Shown here in pieces: positions 35,213 through 44,508 of a stretch of DNA of 64,000 nucleotides. The notes beneath the pieces are model-generated. The model saw only the letters and a program-made list of their open reading frames with translations. It was not told where the DNA came from and searched no databases. The stretch lies in contig JBJLCZ010000011.1 in the NCBI GenBank assembly GCA_045567335.1, positions 1-64,000 of the forward strand, read 5' to 3'. The position numbers and the translations under genes were made by a program. How positions within the stretch are numbered: position 1 is the stretch's first letter; each line of letters begins with the position of its first letter. The stretch comes from Pelagilacustribacter sp045567335 (GTDB taxonomy: Bacteria; Pseudomonadota; Alphaproteobacteria; Pelagibacterales; Pelagibacteraceae).

Positions 35213-36142
35213 TCAATTAAGCCTTGCCCCAATTGTCTGAATAATCTTAGAAGACATTTCAGTGCCTTTTTCTAAACTTTCTCTTAATGTTTTACCTTTA
35301 ATATATCCATGGAGAAAACCTCCAGCAAATAGATCGCCTGCTCCAGTTAAATCTACAATTTTAAGATTTTTTTTGGCCAAACACTCTACAACTTCATTAC
35401 TTTTAATTGCTAAAGCTCCTTTTTCTCCTCTAGTTATTACTATAAGTTTATTAATTCTCTTTGAAAACTCAACGACATCTTCAAATTTTTTTGCATCAAT
35501 TAAAGACATAATCTCTTGTTCGTTCGCAAAAGTAATATCTAAACTTTTCTTAACTAACTCTAAAAAATTATTTTTATGTCTTTCTACGCAAAACAAATCT
35601 GATAATGACATTGCAACTTTATTAGAATTATTAATTGCTTTATTAAATGCTTTTTTAGGATCTCCTTCATCCCAAAGATAGCCTTCTAAAAAAAGAATTT
35701 CACATTTTTTTACTGCTTCAATATTAATATCATTTTCGTTAATTTTTCCTGCTGTTCCAAGAAAAGTGCACATCGTCCTTTCTGAGTCAGGAGTAATTAA
35801 GATTAAACAAGTTCCAGTAGGCAATGCTTCTCTTTTTTTAGAATAGAAATATTCAACATTCTCTTTTCTTAAACCATCTTCATATTTTACACCTAATTCA
35901 TCATTAGACACTTTCCCTATAAAACCTACTTTATTTCCAAGCTGTGATAGTCCAACAATTGAATTTGCCACTGAACCACCTGAAACAGTCTCTTGAATTT
36001 TTAGGTTTGATAATAACTTTCTGAATTCAATTTCATCTACAAGTTTCATTGTGCTTTTTGTTAAGTTGTTATTAATTAAAAACTTGTCATCTATTTTACA
36101 AATTACATCTACAATTGCGTTGCCTATACCTAATATTTTCAT
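35213..36142 (-). CDS. PfkB-family carbohydrate/adenosine kinase
   Basis: A 309-residue ribokinase-fold enzyme. Signature 1 is VSGGSVANSIVGLSQLG near residue 54, and signature 2 (DLTGAGDLFAGGFLHGY, catalytic aspartate in GAGD) lies near residue 264. The sequence resembles bacterial adenosine kinases, which make AMP from adenosine, but other PfkB sugars are not excluded. It follows nth with no spacer. Confidence 0.85.
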   Translation of the reverse strand: MKILGIGNAIVDVICKIDDKFLINNNLTKSTMKLVDEIEFRKLLSNLKIQETVSGGSVANSIVGLSQLGNKVGFIGKVSNDELGVKYEDGLRKENVEYFYSKKREALPTGTCLILITPDSERTMCTFLGTAGKINENDINIEAVKKCEILFLEGYLWDEGDPKKAFNKAINNSNKVAMSLSDLFCVERHKNNFLELVKKSLDITFANEQEIMSLIDAKKFEDVVEFSKRINKLIVITRGEKGALAIKSNEVVECLAKKNLKIVDLTGAGDLFAGGFLHGYIKGKTLRESLEKGTEMSSKIIQTIGARLN

Positions 36143-36796
36143 TTAAGCCTTTTTTGTTTTTATTGGTTTTTTTCTATTTGGATAACAACTTTTACAAATT
36201 TTACAAGTTATTCCGTAACATTCTCTTGCTTTACAATACTCTCTTCCATACCAAATAATTTGTAGATGTAGTTTATTCCAATATTTTTTAGGAAAAATGG
36301 ATTTTAAATCTTTTTCAGTTTGAACTACGTTATTACCATTTGTTAAACCCCATCTTTGGGATAGCCTATGAATGTGTGTATCTACGGGAAAAGCTGGAAA
36401 ACCAAATCCTTGAGACATCACAACACTAGCAGTTTTATGACCAACTCCGGGCAATTGTTCTAATTCTTCATAAGTTTTTGGTACTTTACTTTTGTATTTT
36501 TTTACTAAAGTTTTTGACAAATAAAATATACTTTTTGCTTTGACCCTAAATATTCCAATTTTTTTTATTAACCGCTCAATTTTTTTTCTACCAAGTTTTA
36601 CGAAATGTTTTGGCTTATTGTATTTTGGATAAATATTTTTAGTAACATTATTAACATTTATATCTGTACATTGGGCTGAAAGTAAAACGGATACTAAAAG
36701 TGTAAATGTATTTTTATAATTTAAAGGTATTGGAACCTTAGGATAAGTTTTATTTAAGATCTTTAAAATAATTTTAGATTTTTCTTTATTTTTCAC
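36143..36796 (-). CDS. nth: Endonuclease III (Nth)
   Basis: A base-excision glycosylase/AP lyase for oxidised pyrimidines. The helix-hairpin-helix LPGVGHKTASVV supplies the catalytic lysine, and FPVDTHIHRLSQRWGL the catalytic aspartate. The C-terminus holds five cysteines whose spacing differs from the usual C-x6-C-x2-C-x5-C of the [4Fe-4S] cluster (here C-x4-C-x4-C-x2-C-x2-C). 217 residues; it lies 23 bp after dapB in the leftward run. Confidence 0.93.
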   Translation of the reverse strand: MKNKEKSKIILKILNKTYPKVPIPLNYKNTFTLLVSVLLSAQCTDINVNNVTKNIYPKYNKPKHFVKLGRKKIERLIKKIGIFRVKAKSIFYLSKTLVKKYKSKVPKTYEELEQLPGVGHKTASVVMSQGFGFPAFPVDTHIHRLSQRWGLTNGNNVVQTEKDLKSIFPKKYWNKLHLQIIWYGREYCKARECYGITCKICKSCYPNRKKPIKTKKA

Positions 36797-36819
36797 TTAT
36801 AAGCTTTAATTCTTTTTGT

Positions 36820-37596
36820 CTATTTGAAGTTTAAAACGTTTCTCATAGAATATAAGCCAGGTTTCTTTCCAATTATCCATCTTGCTGCAATTAATGCTCC
36901 TTCTGCAAAAAGAGCTCTATCAAATGCTTCGTGACTTAAAGATACTTTTTCTTTTCCGCTTGAAAAAGAAACTTCATGTTTTCCTATCACTGATCCTTTT
37001 CTTATTGAATTAAAATTAATTTTTTTTCCATATGGAAAGGATTTTTTATTTAGATATTTTTGACCCATTAATTTATAGAGATTTTTATTTTTTCCCACCG
37101 CTATACCTTTACCTAACATTAAAGCTGTTCCTGAAGGATAATCTATTTTATTTTTGTGATGAACTTCAGAAACTTTGGTTAAAAATTTATGATCAAGTGT
37201 TTTAGACACAATTTCAGTTAAATACATTAGTAAATTTACTCCTAAACTCATGTTTCCAGCTTTAAGAATAGGAATTTTTCTTGAGTACTTTTTAATTATA
37301 TTTTCTTCTCTTTTACTAAAACCAGTGGTTCCTACAATAACTCTTTTTTTTTGTTTTGATGCGATTTTTAAAATTTCTAATGTGCATTTAGGTATAGTAA
37401 AATCAATTATTACGTTAGTTTTTTTAAAAGCATCAATACCGTTAAAACTAGGTTTAATACCAAAAATTTTTTTATTTATAGCTCTATTTTCTGTTATAGA
37501 GACCAATTTAAAATTTTTATCTTTTTTTGAAGATTTAATAAGTTGCCGCCCCATTTTCCCCATGCATCCCGAGATAGCAAGATTTATTTTTTTCAT
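36820..37596 (-). CDS. dapB: 4-hydroxy-tetrahydrodipicolinate reductase DapB
   Basis: NAD(P)H-dependent step of lysine and diaminopimelate synthesis. The nucleotide fold has SGCMGKMGRQL at the start, GTTGF marks the active site, and SEVHHKNKIDYPSGTAL carries the catalytic histidine and lysine. The ATG at 37596 overlaps the dnaJ stop (TAATG) and puts the fold at the N-terminus; an upstream in-frame start five codons earlier is less likely. dnaJ-dapB linkage is seen in several Alphaproteobacteria. Confidence 0.95.
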   Translation of the reverse strand: MKKINLAISGCMGKMGRQLIKSSKKDKNFKLVSITENRAINKKIFGIKPSFNGIDAFKKTNVIIDFTIPKCTLEILKIASKQKKRVIVGTTGFSKREENIIKKYSRKIPILKAGNMSLGVNLLMYLTEIVSKTLDHKFLTKVSEVHHKNKIDYPSGTALMLGKGIAVGKNKNLYKLMGQKYLNKKSFPYGKKINFNSIRKGSVIGKHEVSFSSGKEKVSLSHEAFDRALFAEGALIAARWIIGKKPGLYSMRNVLNFK

Positions 37597-38714
37597 TATT
37601 TTGACCCCCAAAACTTTTTAGCTTTATCAAAAAAATTTTTAATTACAGGATTAGGCTTGGTTTCCTCCAATTTTTTAAATTCTTCCAAAATTTCTTTTTG
37701 TCTTTTTGATAATGATACAGGAACCTCAGTTATAATTCTAATATATAAATCACCATTTGTATTTCTTCTCAATATAGGCATACCTTTTCCCTTTAATCTA
37801 AATTGTTTTCCGTGTTGAGTTCCTGGAGGTATTTTTATTTTAGATTTACCCCCATCTATTGATGGAACTTCGAGTGTAGTTCCTAAGGCTGCATCTGAAA
37901 ATGTTACTGGCAGTTCATAATATAGATTTTCCTCAGATCTTTTAAAAATATTATGATTATTAATTGATATAAACAAATAAAGATCTCCATTTGACCCTCC
38001 TTTTGTACCGGCCTCTCCTTTTCCAGAAAGCCTAATTCTTGTGCCATCATCAACTCCCTTAGGTATCTTTACGGTAACATTTTCATTACTTTGTACTTTT
38101 CCATTACCACTACAATTGTTACATGGTTTTCCAATTGTTTCTCCATAACCACTACATTGAGGACAGGTTTGCTGAATTGTAAAAAATCCTTGATTGGTTC
38201 TTACTTTGCCTTTTCCTCCACAATAATTACATGAAATAGGTTTTGATCCTTTCGCAGCGCCACTACCAGAACAATCAGAACATTTTTTGTAAGTGGTGTA
38301 TTTAACGTTTTTTTCAATACCTTTGTAAGCTTCTTCGAGATCAATCGTAACATCATATCTTAGATCGTTACCTCTATTACTCGATCTTCTTGATCCACCA
38401 CTATTCCCAAAGTCCCCAAAGAAATCTTCAAAAATATCTGAAAATGATGAAGTGTCAAAACCTCCAAATCCTTGAGAACCACCTGAACCTTCGAATGCTG
38501 CATAACCAAATTGATCGTAATTGGCTTTTCTTTTATCATCAGATAGTATGTGATATGCCTCGCTAGCTTCTTTAAATTTTTCCTCTGATGCCTTGTCGCC
38601 TTTTGTCTTATCTGGATGGTATTTAAGTGCTAATTTACGGTAAGCTTTTTTAATATCGTCCTTAGATGATGATTTTGTTACACCTAAGACATCATAACAA
38701 TCTCTTTTAGCCAC
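37596..38714 (-). CDS. dnaJ: Chaperone DnaJ
   Basis: Type-I J-protein that delivers substrates to DnaK and triggers its ATPase. The J domain (residues 1-70) contains the HPD tripeptide in KYHPDKT. A Gly/Phe-rich stretch (about 75-110) follows, then four zinc-finger repeats (CSDCSGSG, CNYCGGKG, CPQCSGYG, CNNCSGNG) near 145-205 and the two beta-barrel C-terminal domains. At 372 residues it is full length. It lies 25 bp after dnaK and is presumably co-transcribed. Confidence 0.98.
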   Translation of the reverse strand: MAKRDCYDVLGVTKSSSKDDIKKAYRKLALKYHPDKTKGDKASEEKFKEASEAYHILSDDKRKANYDQFGYAAFEGSGGSQGFGGFDTSSFSDIFEDFFGDFGNSGGSRRSSNRGNDLRYDVTIDLEEAYKGIEKNVKYTTYKKCSDCSGSGAAKGSKPISCNYCGGKGKVRTNQGFFTIQQTCPQCSGYGETIGKPCNNCSGNGKVQSNENVTVKIPKGVDDGTRIRLSGKGEAGTKGGSNGDLYLFISINNHNIFKRSEENLYYELPVTFSDAALGTTLEVPSIDGGKSKIKIPPGTQHGKQFRLKGKGMPILRRNTNGDLYIRIITEVPVSLSKRQKEILEEFKKLEETKPNPVIKNFFDKAKKFWGSK

Positions 38715-38739
38715 AGGACGTCTCCTTTAATTTATTTTC

Positions 38740-40656
38740 TTAGGCGCTTTTCTCTTTATCGTCTTTTACATCTTCAAAATCTGCATCAACAACATTTTCT
38801 TTGTCATCAGGTTTATCATTTTTTGGAGCTTCTTTTTTCGCTTCAGTTTTTTGCTGGCTTTTATAAACAGCTTCACCTAACTTCATTGAAACTTGAATTA
38901 AATTTTGAGTTTTCTTTTTTATATCTTCATTGTCTGTACCCTCTAAAGATTTTTTTAGATCGGCAATTCCATTTTCAATAGCCTTTTTTTCTTCTGACGA
39001 AATTTTTTCTCCATGTTCCTTTAAGCTTTTTTCAGTTGAAAATACCAAGCTGTCAGCTTGATTTCTTGCATCTACTGACTCTCTTTTCTTTTTATCAACT
39101 TCTTTATTTGCCTCAGCTTCTTTGACCATGTTTTTAATTTCTTCATCAGATAGACCTCCAGAAGCCTGTATTTGGATTTTCTGTTCTTTTCCTGTACCCT
39201 TATCTTTAGCAGAAACACTTACAATACCATTTGCGTCTATATCAAAGGTTACTTCGATTTGAGGAGTACCCCTTGCTGCTGGTGGTATACCTACTAATTC
39301 AAAATTTCCTAAAATTTTGTTATCTGCAGCCATCTCTCTTTCACCTTGCATTACTCTAATTGATACTGCAGGCTGATTGTCTTCTGCTGTAGAAAAAACC
39401 TGGCTTTTTTTGGTTGGTATAGTGGTATTTTTATCTATTAATTTTGTTGAAACACCACCCAAAGTTTCTATACCTAGTGATAACGGAGTAACATCTAATA
39501 GCAAAACATCTTTAACGTCTCCCTGTAACACTCCAGCTTGTATAGCTGCTCCCATTGCTACAACTTCATCCGGATTTACACTTTTGTTTGGTTCTTTTCC
39601 AAAAAAGTTTTTCACTGTTTCGATAATTTTCGGCATTCTAGTCATACCTCCAACTAAAACAACTTCATTAATTTCCGCTTCGGAGAATCCTGAATCCTTA
39701 AGGGCAATCTTGCAAGGTTCGAGAGTTCTTTCAACCAAGTTTGAAACGAGAGCTTCTAGCTTTGCTCTTGTGAATTTTAAATTTACATGTTTAGGTCCAG
39801 TTTTATCTGCTGTTATAAATGGTAAATTGATTTCAGTTTGAGTTGCTGAAGATAACTCAATTTTTGCTTTCTCAGCAGCTTCCTTAAGTCTTTGCAATGC
39901 AAGTTTATCAGTTCTTAAATCTATTCCATTATCTTTTTTAAATTCGTTAATTAAGTAATCTACAATTGCATCATCAAAATCTTCGCCACCTAAAAATGTG
40001 TCCCCGTTAGTTGATTTAACTTCAAAAACACCATCTCCAATCTCTAAAATTGAAACGTCAAAAGTACCTCCGCCTAAATCATATACAGCAATTTTTTGTC
40101 CATTTTTTTTATCTAGTCCATATGCTAAAGCGGCAGCCGTTGGTTCGTTAATAATTCTTAAAACTTCAAGGCCAGCTATTTTACCAGCATCTTTAGTTGC
40201 TTGTCTTTGAGCGTCATTAAAATATGCTGGAACAGTAATTACAGCTTTTGTTACAGCTTGGCCTAAATATTTTTCAGCAGTTTCTTTCATTTTCTGAAGA
40301 ACAAAAGCAGAAATTTGCGATGGTGAATATTTTTTTCCCTTACCTTCTACCCAAGCCTCACCATTTTCTGATTTAATAATGTTAAATGGGACTTTTCCAA
40401 TGTCTTTTTTTACTGTTTCATCTTCAAACGATCTTCCTATCAGTCTCTTAGATGCAAATATAGTATCTTGAGCGTTAGTTACAGCCTGTCTTTTAGCTGG
40501 TTGTCCAACAAGTTTTTCTTCATTTTCTAAAAAGGCAACAACAGAAGGTGTAGTTCTTGCACCTTCCGCATTTTCTAAAACTTTTGCTTGAGTACCATCC
40601 ATGATAGATACACATGAATTTGTTGTACCAAGATCTATTCCAATAACTCTACTCAT
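38740..40656 (-). CDS. dnaK: Chaperone DnaK (Hsp70)
   Basis: ATP-driven general chaperone. The nucleotide-binding domain starts IGIDLGTTNSCV and includes AYFNDAQRQATKDAG, IINEPTAAALAYG and VYDLGGGTFDVS. The linker DVLLLDVTPLSLG near residue 385 leads to the substrate-binding domain and an acidic C-terminal tail. The 638 residues match E. coli DnaK. A likely heat-shock promoter lies directly upstream, and the RBS AAAGGA is well placed. Confidence 0.98.
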   Translation of the reverse strand: MSRVIGIDLGTTNSCVSIMDGTQAKVLENAEGARTTPSVVAFLENEEKLVGQPAKRQAVTNAQDTIFASKRLIGRSFEDETVKKDIGKVPFNIIKSENGEAWVEGKGKKYSPSQISAFVLQKMKETAEKYLGQAVTKAVITVPAYFNDAQRQATKDAGKIAGLEVLRIINEPTAAALAYGLDKKNGQKIAVYDLGGGTFDVSILEIGDGVFEVKSTNGDTFLGGEDFDDAIVDYLINEFKKDNGIDLRTDKLALQRLKEAAEKAKIELSSATQTEINLPFITADKTGPKHVNLKFTRAKLEALVSNLVERTLEPCKIALKDSGFSEAEINEVVLVGGMTRMPKIIETVKNFFGKEPNKSVNPDEVVAMGAAIQAGVLQGDVKDVLLLDVTPLSLGIETLGGVSTKLIDKNTTIPTKKSQVFSTAEDNQPAVSIRVMQGEREMAADNKILGNFELVGIPPAARGTPQIEVTFDIDANGIVSVSAKDKGTGKEQKIQIQASGGLSDEEIKNMVKEAEANKEVDKKKRESVDARNQADSLVFSTEKSLKEHGEKISSEEKKAIENGIADLKKSLEGTDNEDIKKKTQNLIQVSMKLGEAVYKSQQKTEAKKEAPKNDKPDDKENVVDADFEDVKDDKEKSA

Positions 40657-40686
40657 AATTAATTTTCCTTTGTTTAATAAAGTCTT

Positions 40687-40714
40687 ATATGGGTGTTTTT
40701 TTTACTTCTACAAG
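40687..40714 (-). promoter_or_regulatory. Probable RpoH (heat-shock) promoter of dnaK-dnaJ
   Basis: On the minus strand CTTG (40711-40714) is followed after exactly 17 bases by CCCATAT (40687-40693), a close match to heat-shock promoters. A sigma-70 reading is poor at the -35 box (TTGTAG). The predicted start lies roughly 24 bases before the dnaK ATG. It directly follows the grpE stop codon, so dnaKJ can be expressed separately from grpE. Confidence 0.65.
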
Positions 40715-40718
40715 TGTA

Positions 40719-41300
40719 TTAATTTTCTTTTTTTTGTTCGTTTTTCTCTTCTTTTTGTACTTTTTTCTTCGAGACCCCAACAAATGAAGGTCTCAAAAGT
40801 CTATCTTTGAACATATAACCGGGCTGAATTTCTTGAACTATGGTCCCAACTTCTGATTTTTCATCTTCTACTTCAAGCATAGCTTGATGTATATTTGGAT
40901 CAAATTTTTGATTAATCGAGGTAATTTTTTTAATGTTATTTTTTTCAAAAATAGAAACTAAATCTTTTTCTATAATATCTATATTTTTTAAAAATTTATC
41001 TAAATCTTGGTTATCTTTTAATTTTTCATCGTTTTTAATTGAAATTTTAGCTCTTTGCAGGTTATCTAGTATTGTCAAACTTTCTTTTGCAAAATTAAAT
41101 CCACCAAAATCAAAGGCTTCTTTAACATCTTTTTCAAAACGTCTTCTCTGATTTTCAACTTCTGCCAGAGATCTTAATAATTTATCCTCAGTATTTTTTA
41201 ATTTTTCTTCAATACTTATTTCTTTTGCATCCTCTGGTTTTGCATTATTTTGTTGTAAATTCTCGTTATCTTGATTATTTTTTTCCGAGTTATCCGTCAT
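40719..41300 (-). CDS. grpE: Nucleotide exchange factor GrpE
   Basis: Releases ADP from DnaK. The 193-residue protein has a long acidic, helix-forming N-terminal part (about 25-110, with NQRRRFEKDVKEA) and a C-terminal beta domain with NIHQAMLEVED and GTIVQEIQPGYMFKDRLLRPSFVGVSK. It is the first gene of the grpE-dnaK-dnaJ set. hrcA, which often precedes grpE, is not here. Confidence 0.96.
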   Translation of the reverse strand: MTDNSEKNNQDNENLQQNNAKPEDAKEISIEEKLKNTEDKLLRSLAEVENQRRRFEKDVKEAFDFGGFNFAKESLTILDNLQRAKISIKNDEKLKDNQDLDKFLKNIDIIEKDLVSIFEKNNIKKITSINQKFDPNIHQAMLEVEDEKSEVGTIVQEIQPGYMFKDRLLRPSFVGVSKKKVQKEEKNEQKKEN

Positions 41301-41340
41301 GATATTTGCTATATAGTGTCTAAAATTTTAATTACTAGTC

Positions 41341-41949
41341 ATGAATATTAAAAATAATAAGATTTTAATTGGCACTCATAATAAAGGAAAATTCAAAGAA
41401 ATAAGCTATTTAATTTCAAACAAAATTAAAAAAATCTCTCCAAATCAATTAAAAATAAGCAGTCCTGAAGAAACAGGCAAAACCTTCGAAGCTAACTCAA
41501 AGCTTAAAGCTTTATATTTTTATAAATTATCAGGCCTTGTATCCATATCTGATGACTCAGGCTTAGTTATAAATTGTTTAGATGGAAAGCCAGGAATATA
41601 TTCTGCAAGATGGGCAAAGAAATATGGAAGTTTTAAGAAAGCTATGTTGCAAATAATAAAGTTAGTAAAAAATAAAAATAAAAATAAATTAAAAAAAAAT
41701 ACAAAAGCATATTTTGTTTGTAGCTTAAGTTTAAAAGTTCCAAATAAAAAAATTGTAAATGTTACAGGAAAAATTATGGGCAATATATCGTATAAAATTT
41801 TAGGTAATAAAGGATTTGGGTACGATCCAATTTTTATACCTAATAAATACATAATTACGTTTGGGCAAATGGACAAAATTAAAAAAATGAAAATGGATCA
41901 TAGATTCTTAGCTTTTAAAAAATTAAAAAAAAAAATTAATTCTTTGTGA
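41341..41949 (+). CDS. rdgB: Non-canonical purine NTP pyrophosphatase (RdgB/HAM1)
   Basis: Removes XTP and ITP from the nucleotide pool. Signatures are GTHNKGKFKEI at the N-terminus, the catalytic SDDSGLVI near residue 76, and GFGYDPIFIP near 160. At 202 residues it is of normal length. It is divergent from grpE (40 bp apart), and its 3' end overlaps the leftward LpoA-like gene by 14 bases. Confidence 0.94.
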   Translation: MNIKNNKILIGTHNKGKFKEISYLISNKIKKISPNQLKISSPEETGKTFEANSKLKALYFYKLSGLVSISDDSGLVINCLDGKPGIYSARWAKKYGSFKKAMLQIIKLVKNKNKNKLKKNTKAYFVCSLSLKVPNKKIVNVTGKIMGNISYKILGNKGFGYDPIFIPNKYIITFGQMDKIKKMKMDHRFLAFKKLKKKINSL

Positions 41950-43090
41950 TTTTATTGTCACTTACTTTATAAATATTTAATTCTTGATTTACAATTCCAT
42001 CATTAAAACTAAATTTACCTATTTTACCTTTGATTTTTTCCTTAATAAAAAAATCATTTATTGAAACAATTTTGCCATTTTTTTTCCATATATAATAAAT
42101 CAAGGCTATTGCGTCATAAGCAAGAATTGTAATTTCATTTGATTGTTTTCCAAATTTTTCAAAATATTTTTCATTATATTTTTTAAAATTTTTAATATTT
42201 ATAGATGGATAATAAAGTTTTTTTACGGAATTTTCGTAGAATATACTCGTATCAAACCATTGATTAACAGTTGTTATAAGAATTTCTTCATCACTTACGT
42301 CCGCAAAAAGAAGTGAAGCAAGTACACTTTTTAAATTATTTCCAAAATCAATAATTATAACCGAGTCAAAATTAACTTTTCCTAAAGTATATTTTTGTTC
42401 TAATCTTTTTAATTCTCTTTTTGAAGCTTCGTCATCTTTAGCTTCTAAAATTTTTTTTCTACTTTTTAAATTTATTTTTCTTTGCGAATAGTTAGTTAAT
42501 TTTTCTATTTCACCAGTAAGAATTTTAGGATCAGGATTATAGTTAAAAGTTTTAAAATTTTTTAACTTTAATTTGTTTAATTTTTTTTTTATAAATTCTT
42601 TATACTGATTATTTGGATACATAATAATTGTTTTAGTTTTTTTCTCACTTTTAATAAATTTTTCTATAGCATTAATTTGAGATTCTAAACTTATTCCTAT
42701 ACTTATTATGTTATTTTCAATTTTAGGATTTCTATTAGATAATGAGATAAAAATCATATCTTTGTATTTGTTTAACTCTTCAAAATTTTCAGAGTCAGCC
42801 GGACCTATAACAACTTTTGCTCCTGCGTTAAATATTTCCTTAATACTCTTGTCTAATTTTTTTTTATCCCCTGATCCAGAATCTCTTGGAATTATTATTA
42901 TTTTGTCATCACCAATTTCGCTAAGTGCAAGTTGCGTTGAAAGAAGTAAGGAATTACCTAAGTTTTTATATTCACCTGAAAATGGAACCAACAATCCTAT
43001 TTTTAAATTATTTTGTTGTGTATCACTTAGTGCGTTAGAATTAAAAAATAATAGGATATAAGATATATAGAGTATAATTTTTTTTGGCAT
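41936..43090 (-). CDS. LpoA-like / periplasmic-binding-fold penicillin-binding protein activator
   Basis: A 384-residue predicted periplasmic protein with a signal peptide (hydrophobic residues 5-18, cut near ALS). The remaining sequence has the type-1 periplasmic-binding fold seen in LpoA C-domains: IGLLVPFSGEYKNLGNSL, then VVIGPADSENFEELN and ILAYDAIALIYYIW. Relatives next to rsmI stimulate PBP1 or bind amino acids. The activator role is inferred from the rsmI neighbour. I use the ATG at 43090, which leaves four bases to rsmI. Confidence 0.78.
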   Translation of the reverse strand: MPKKIILYISYILLFFNSNALSDTQQNNLKIGLLVPFSGEYKNLGNSLLLSTQLALSEIGDDKIIIIPRDSGSGDKKKLDKSIKEIFNAGAKVVIGPADSENFEELNKYKDMIFISLSNRNPKIENNIISIGISLESQINAIEKFIKSEKKTKTIIMYPNNQYKEFIKKKLNKLKLKNFKTFNYNPDPKILTGEIEKLTNYSQRKINLKSRKKILEAKDDEASKRELKRLEQKYTLGKVNFDSVIIIDFGNNLKSVLASLLFADVSDEEILITTVNQWFDTSIFYENSVKKLYYPSINIKNFKKYNEKYFEKFGKQSNEITILAYDAIALIYYIWKKNGKIVSINDFFIKEKIKGKIGKFSFNDGIVNQELNIYKVSDNKITKN

Positions 43091-43094
43091 ATTA

Positions 43095-43937
43095 ATGACT
43101 AGTTTTATTAAAGGTTTATATATTGTATCTACACCAATAGGCAATCTAGATGATATAACATTACGAGGCTTAGATATATTAAAAAAATCTGACATTATTT
43201 TATGCGAAGATACACGAAGATCTCTTAAGTTGTTAAATCATTTCAATATTAAAAAAAAGTTAGTCTCCTATCACAAATTTAATGAAAAAAAAGAGCTAAT
43301 TAAAATTATAGAATATTTAAATGAAGGCAAAATTTTGGCGCTAATTTCTGATGCTGGAACACCTACAATTTCAGATCCGGGCAACTTACTTATTAAAGAA
43401 TGTATTGCTAGAAAAATTAACTTAATTCCAGTTCCAGGTGTATCTTCCGTGACAGCAGCAACTAGCATTTCAGGATTTAATGACAAATTTATTTTTTATG
43501 GATTTCTTCCCAAAAAGGTAAAAGAATTAGAAAAAGTTTTAAATTCTATGAAAAATTTAGAATTTTCCATAGTTTTTTTTATTCCAGGGATTAAAATAAA
43601 TTTTTATTTAGATTATTTTAAAATTTTTTTCTCAGATAGAAATATATTAATAGCAAGAGAAATAACAAAAATTCACGAAACATTTTATAGAGAAAAAATA
43701 AAAGAGATTAAAAATTTTAAATCTGCCTTGAAAGGAGAATTAACTATTGTAATTTCTAATAAATATAATAAAAGTAAAATAATTGATAATTCTGAAATAA
43801 TTTATCAGGCTAAAAAATACTTAAAAAAATATAGTTTAAAAGATGTAGTTGAACTTATTTCAAAAAAAGAAAAAATACCTAAAAATGAAGTGTATAAAAT
43901 TTGTTTAGAATTAAAAAAAAATGAAAAAATTTCTTAA
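43095..43937 (+). CDS. rsmI: 16S rRNA 2'-O-ribose methyltransferase RsmI
   Basis: Methylates C1402 of 16S rRNA. The SAM-dependent, tetrapyrrole-methylase-like fold begins LYIVSTPIGNLDDITLRG, with CEDTRRSLKLLNHF near residue 37 and SDAGTPTISDPG near 85. The family length is 280. It overlaps the following BON lipoprotein gene by 17 bases. The rsmI-LpoA neighbourhood is conserved in proteobacteria. Confidence 0.95.
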   Translation: MTSFIKGLYIVSTPIGNLDDITLRGLDILKKSDIILCEDTRRSLKLLNHFNIKKKLVSYHKFNEKKELIKIIEYLNEGKILALISDAGTPTISDPGNLLIKECIARKINLIPVPGVSSVTAATSISGFNDKFIFYGFLPKKVKELEKVLNSMKNLEFSIVFFIPGIKINFYLDYFKIFFSDRNILIAREITKIHETFYREKIKEIKNFKSALKGELTIVISNKYNKSKIIDNSEIIYQAKKYLKKYSLKDVVELISKKEKIPKNEVYKICLELKKNEKIS

Positions 43938-44508
43938 TATATTCTTCGCATGCTTTTTACTATTTTCCTGTTCTTCTAAAAATTTTAGCACGTTTGGTAG
44001 AGGTGTAAGTATCTCTTTTGACCCAAGGACAGTTGGAATGCAAATTGATGATACAATAATGCAAAAAAATCTTGTGGCTAGACTTACTCTGACTGATAAA
44101 AAATATTTTTTATCTATACAGGCTGAAGTTTTAGATGGAAGAATTTTTCTAACAGGCAAGGTTGATGAACCTGAAGAAAAAATTAAAATTACTAAATTGG
44201 CATGGGAAACAAGAGGGGTTAGATCAGTTAAAAATGCATTGGAGATAAAAGGCAACTCAAATTTTAAAAGTACTGCGAAAGATATTCTGATAACAACTCA
44301 ATTAAGAACAGCTTTAATTTTTAACAAAATAACAAAATCATCTAATTATACCTTAGAAACAATAAATAAAAAAATTTATATATTCGGTATTTCCGAGAAT
44401 GAAGACGAAAAAAAAGAAGTGATAAATGAAGCAAATAAAATATATGACGTGAAAGAAGTAGTGCCAACTATTTATCTAGTTTCTGAATTAAGCCGAAATA
44501 AAAATTAA
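43921..44508 (+). CDS. BON-domain lipoprotein (DolP/YraP-like)
   Basis: A 195-residue outer-membrane lipoprotein candidate. The signal ends in a lipobox LLFSCSS (cysteine 18). Two BON domains follow (about 45-115 and 120-190), with the typical beta-alpha-beta pattern: GRIFLTGKVDEPEEKIKI...TRGVRSVKNALEI and the second copy KIYIFGISENEDEKKEV. DolP keeps the outer membrane intact in E. coli, and the rsmI neighbour supports the call. It converges on malic enzyme with four bases of overlap. Confidence 0.87.
   Translation: MKKFLNIFFACFLLFSCSSKNFSTFGRGVSISFDPRTVGMQIDDTIMQKNLVARLTLTDKKYFLSIQAEVLDGRIFLTGKVDEPEEKIKITKLAWETRGVRSVKNALEIKGNSNFKSTAKDILITTQLRTALIFNKITKSSNYTLETINKKIYIFGISENEDEKKEVINEANKIYDVKEVVPTIYLVSELSRNKN

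Noticed and set aside
39377..39841. Open frame antisense to dnaK (and similar ones opposite hisF, mnmE, infB, phoH)
   Set aside because: These mirror highly conserved coding sequence and show no domain or start signal of their own.
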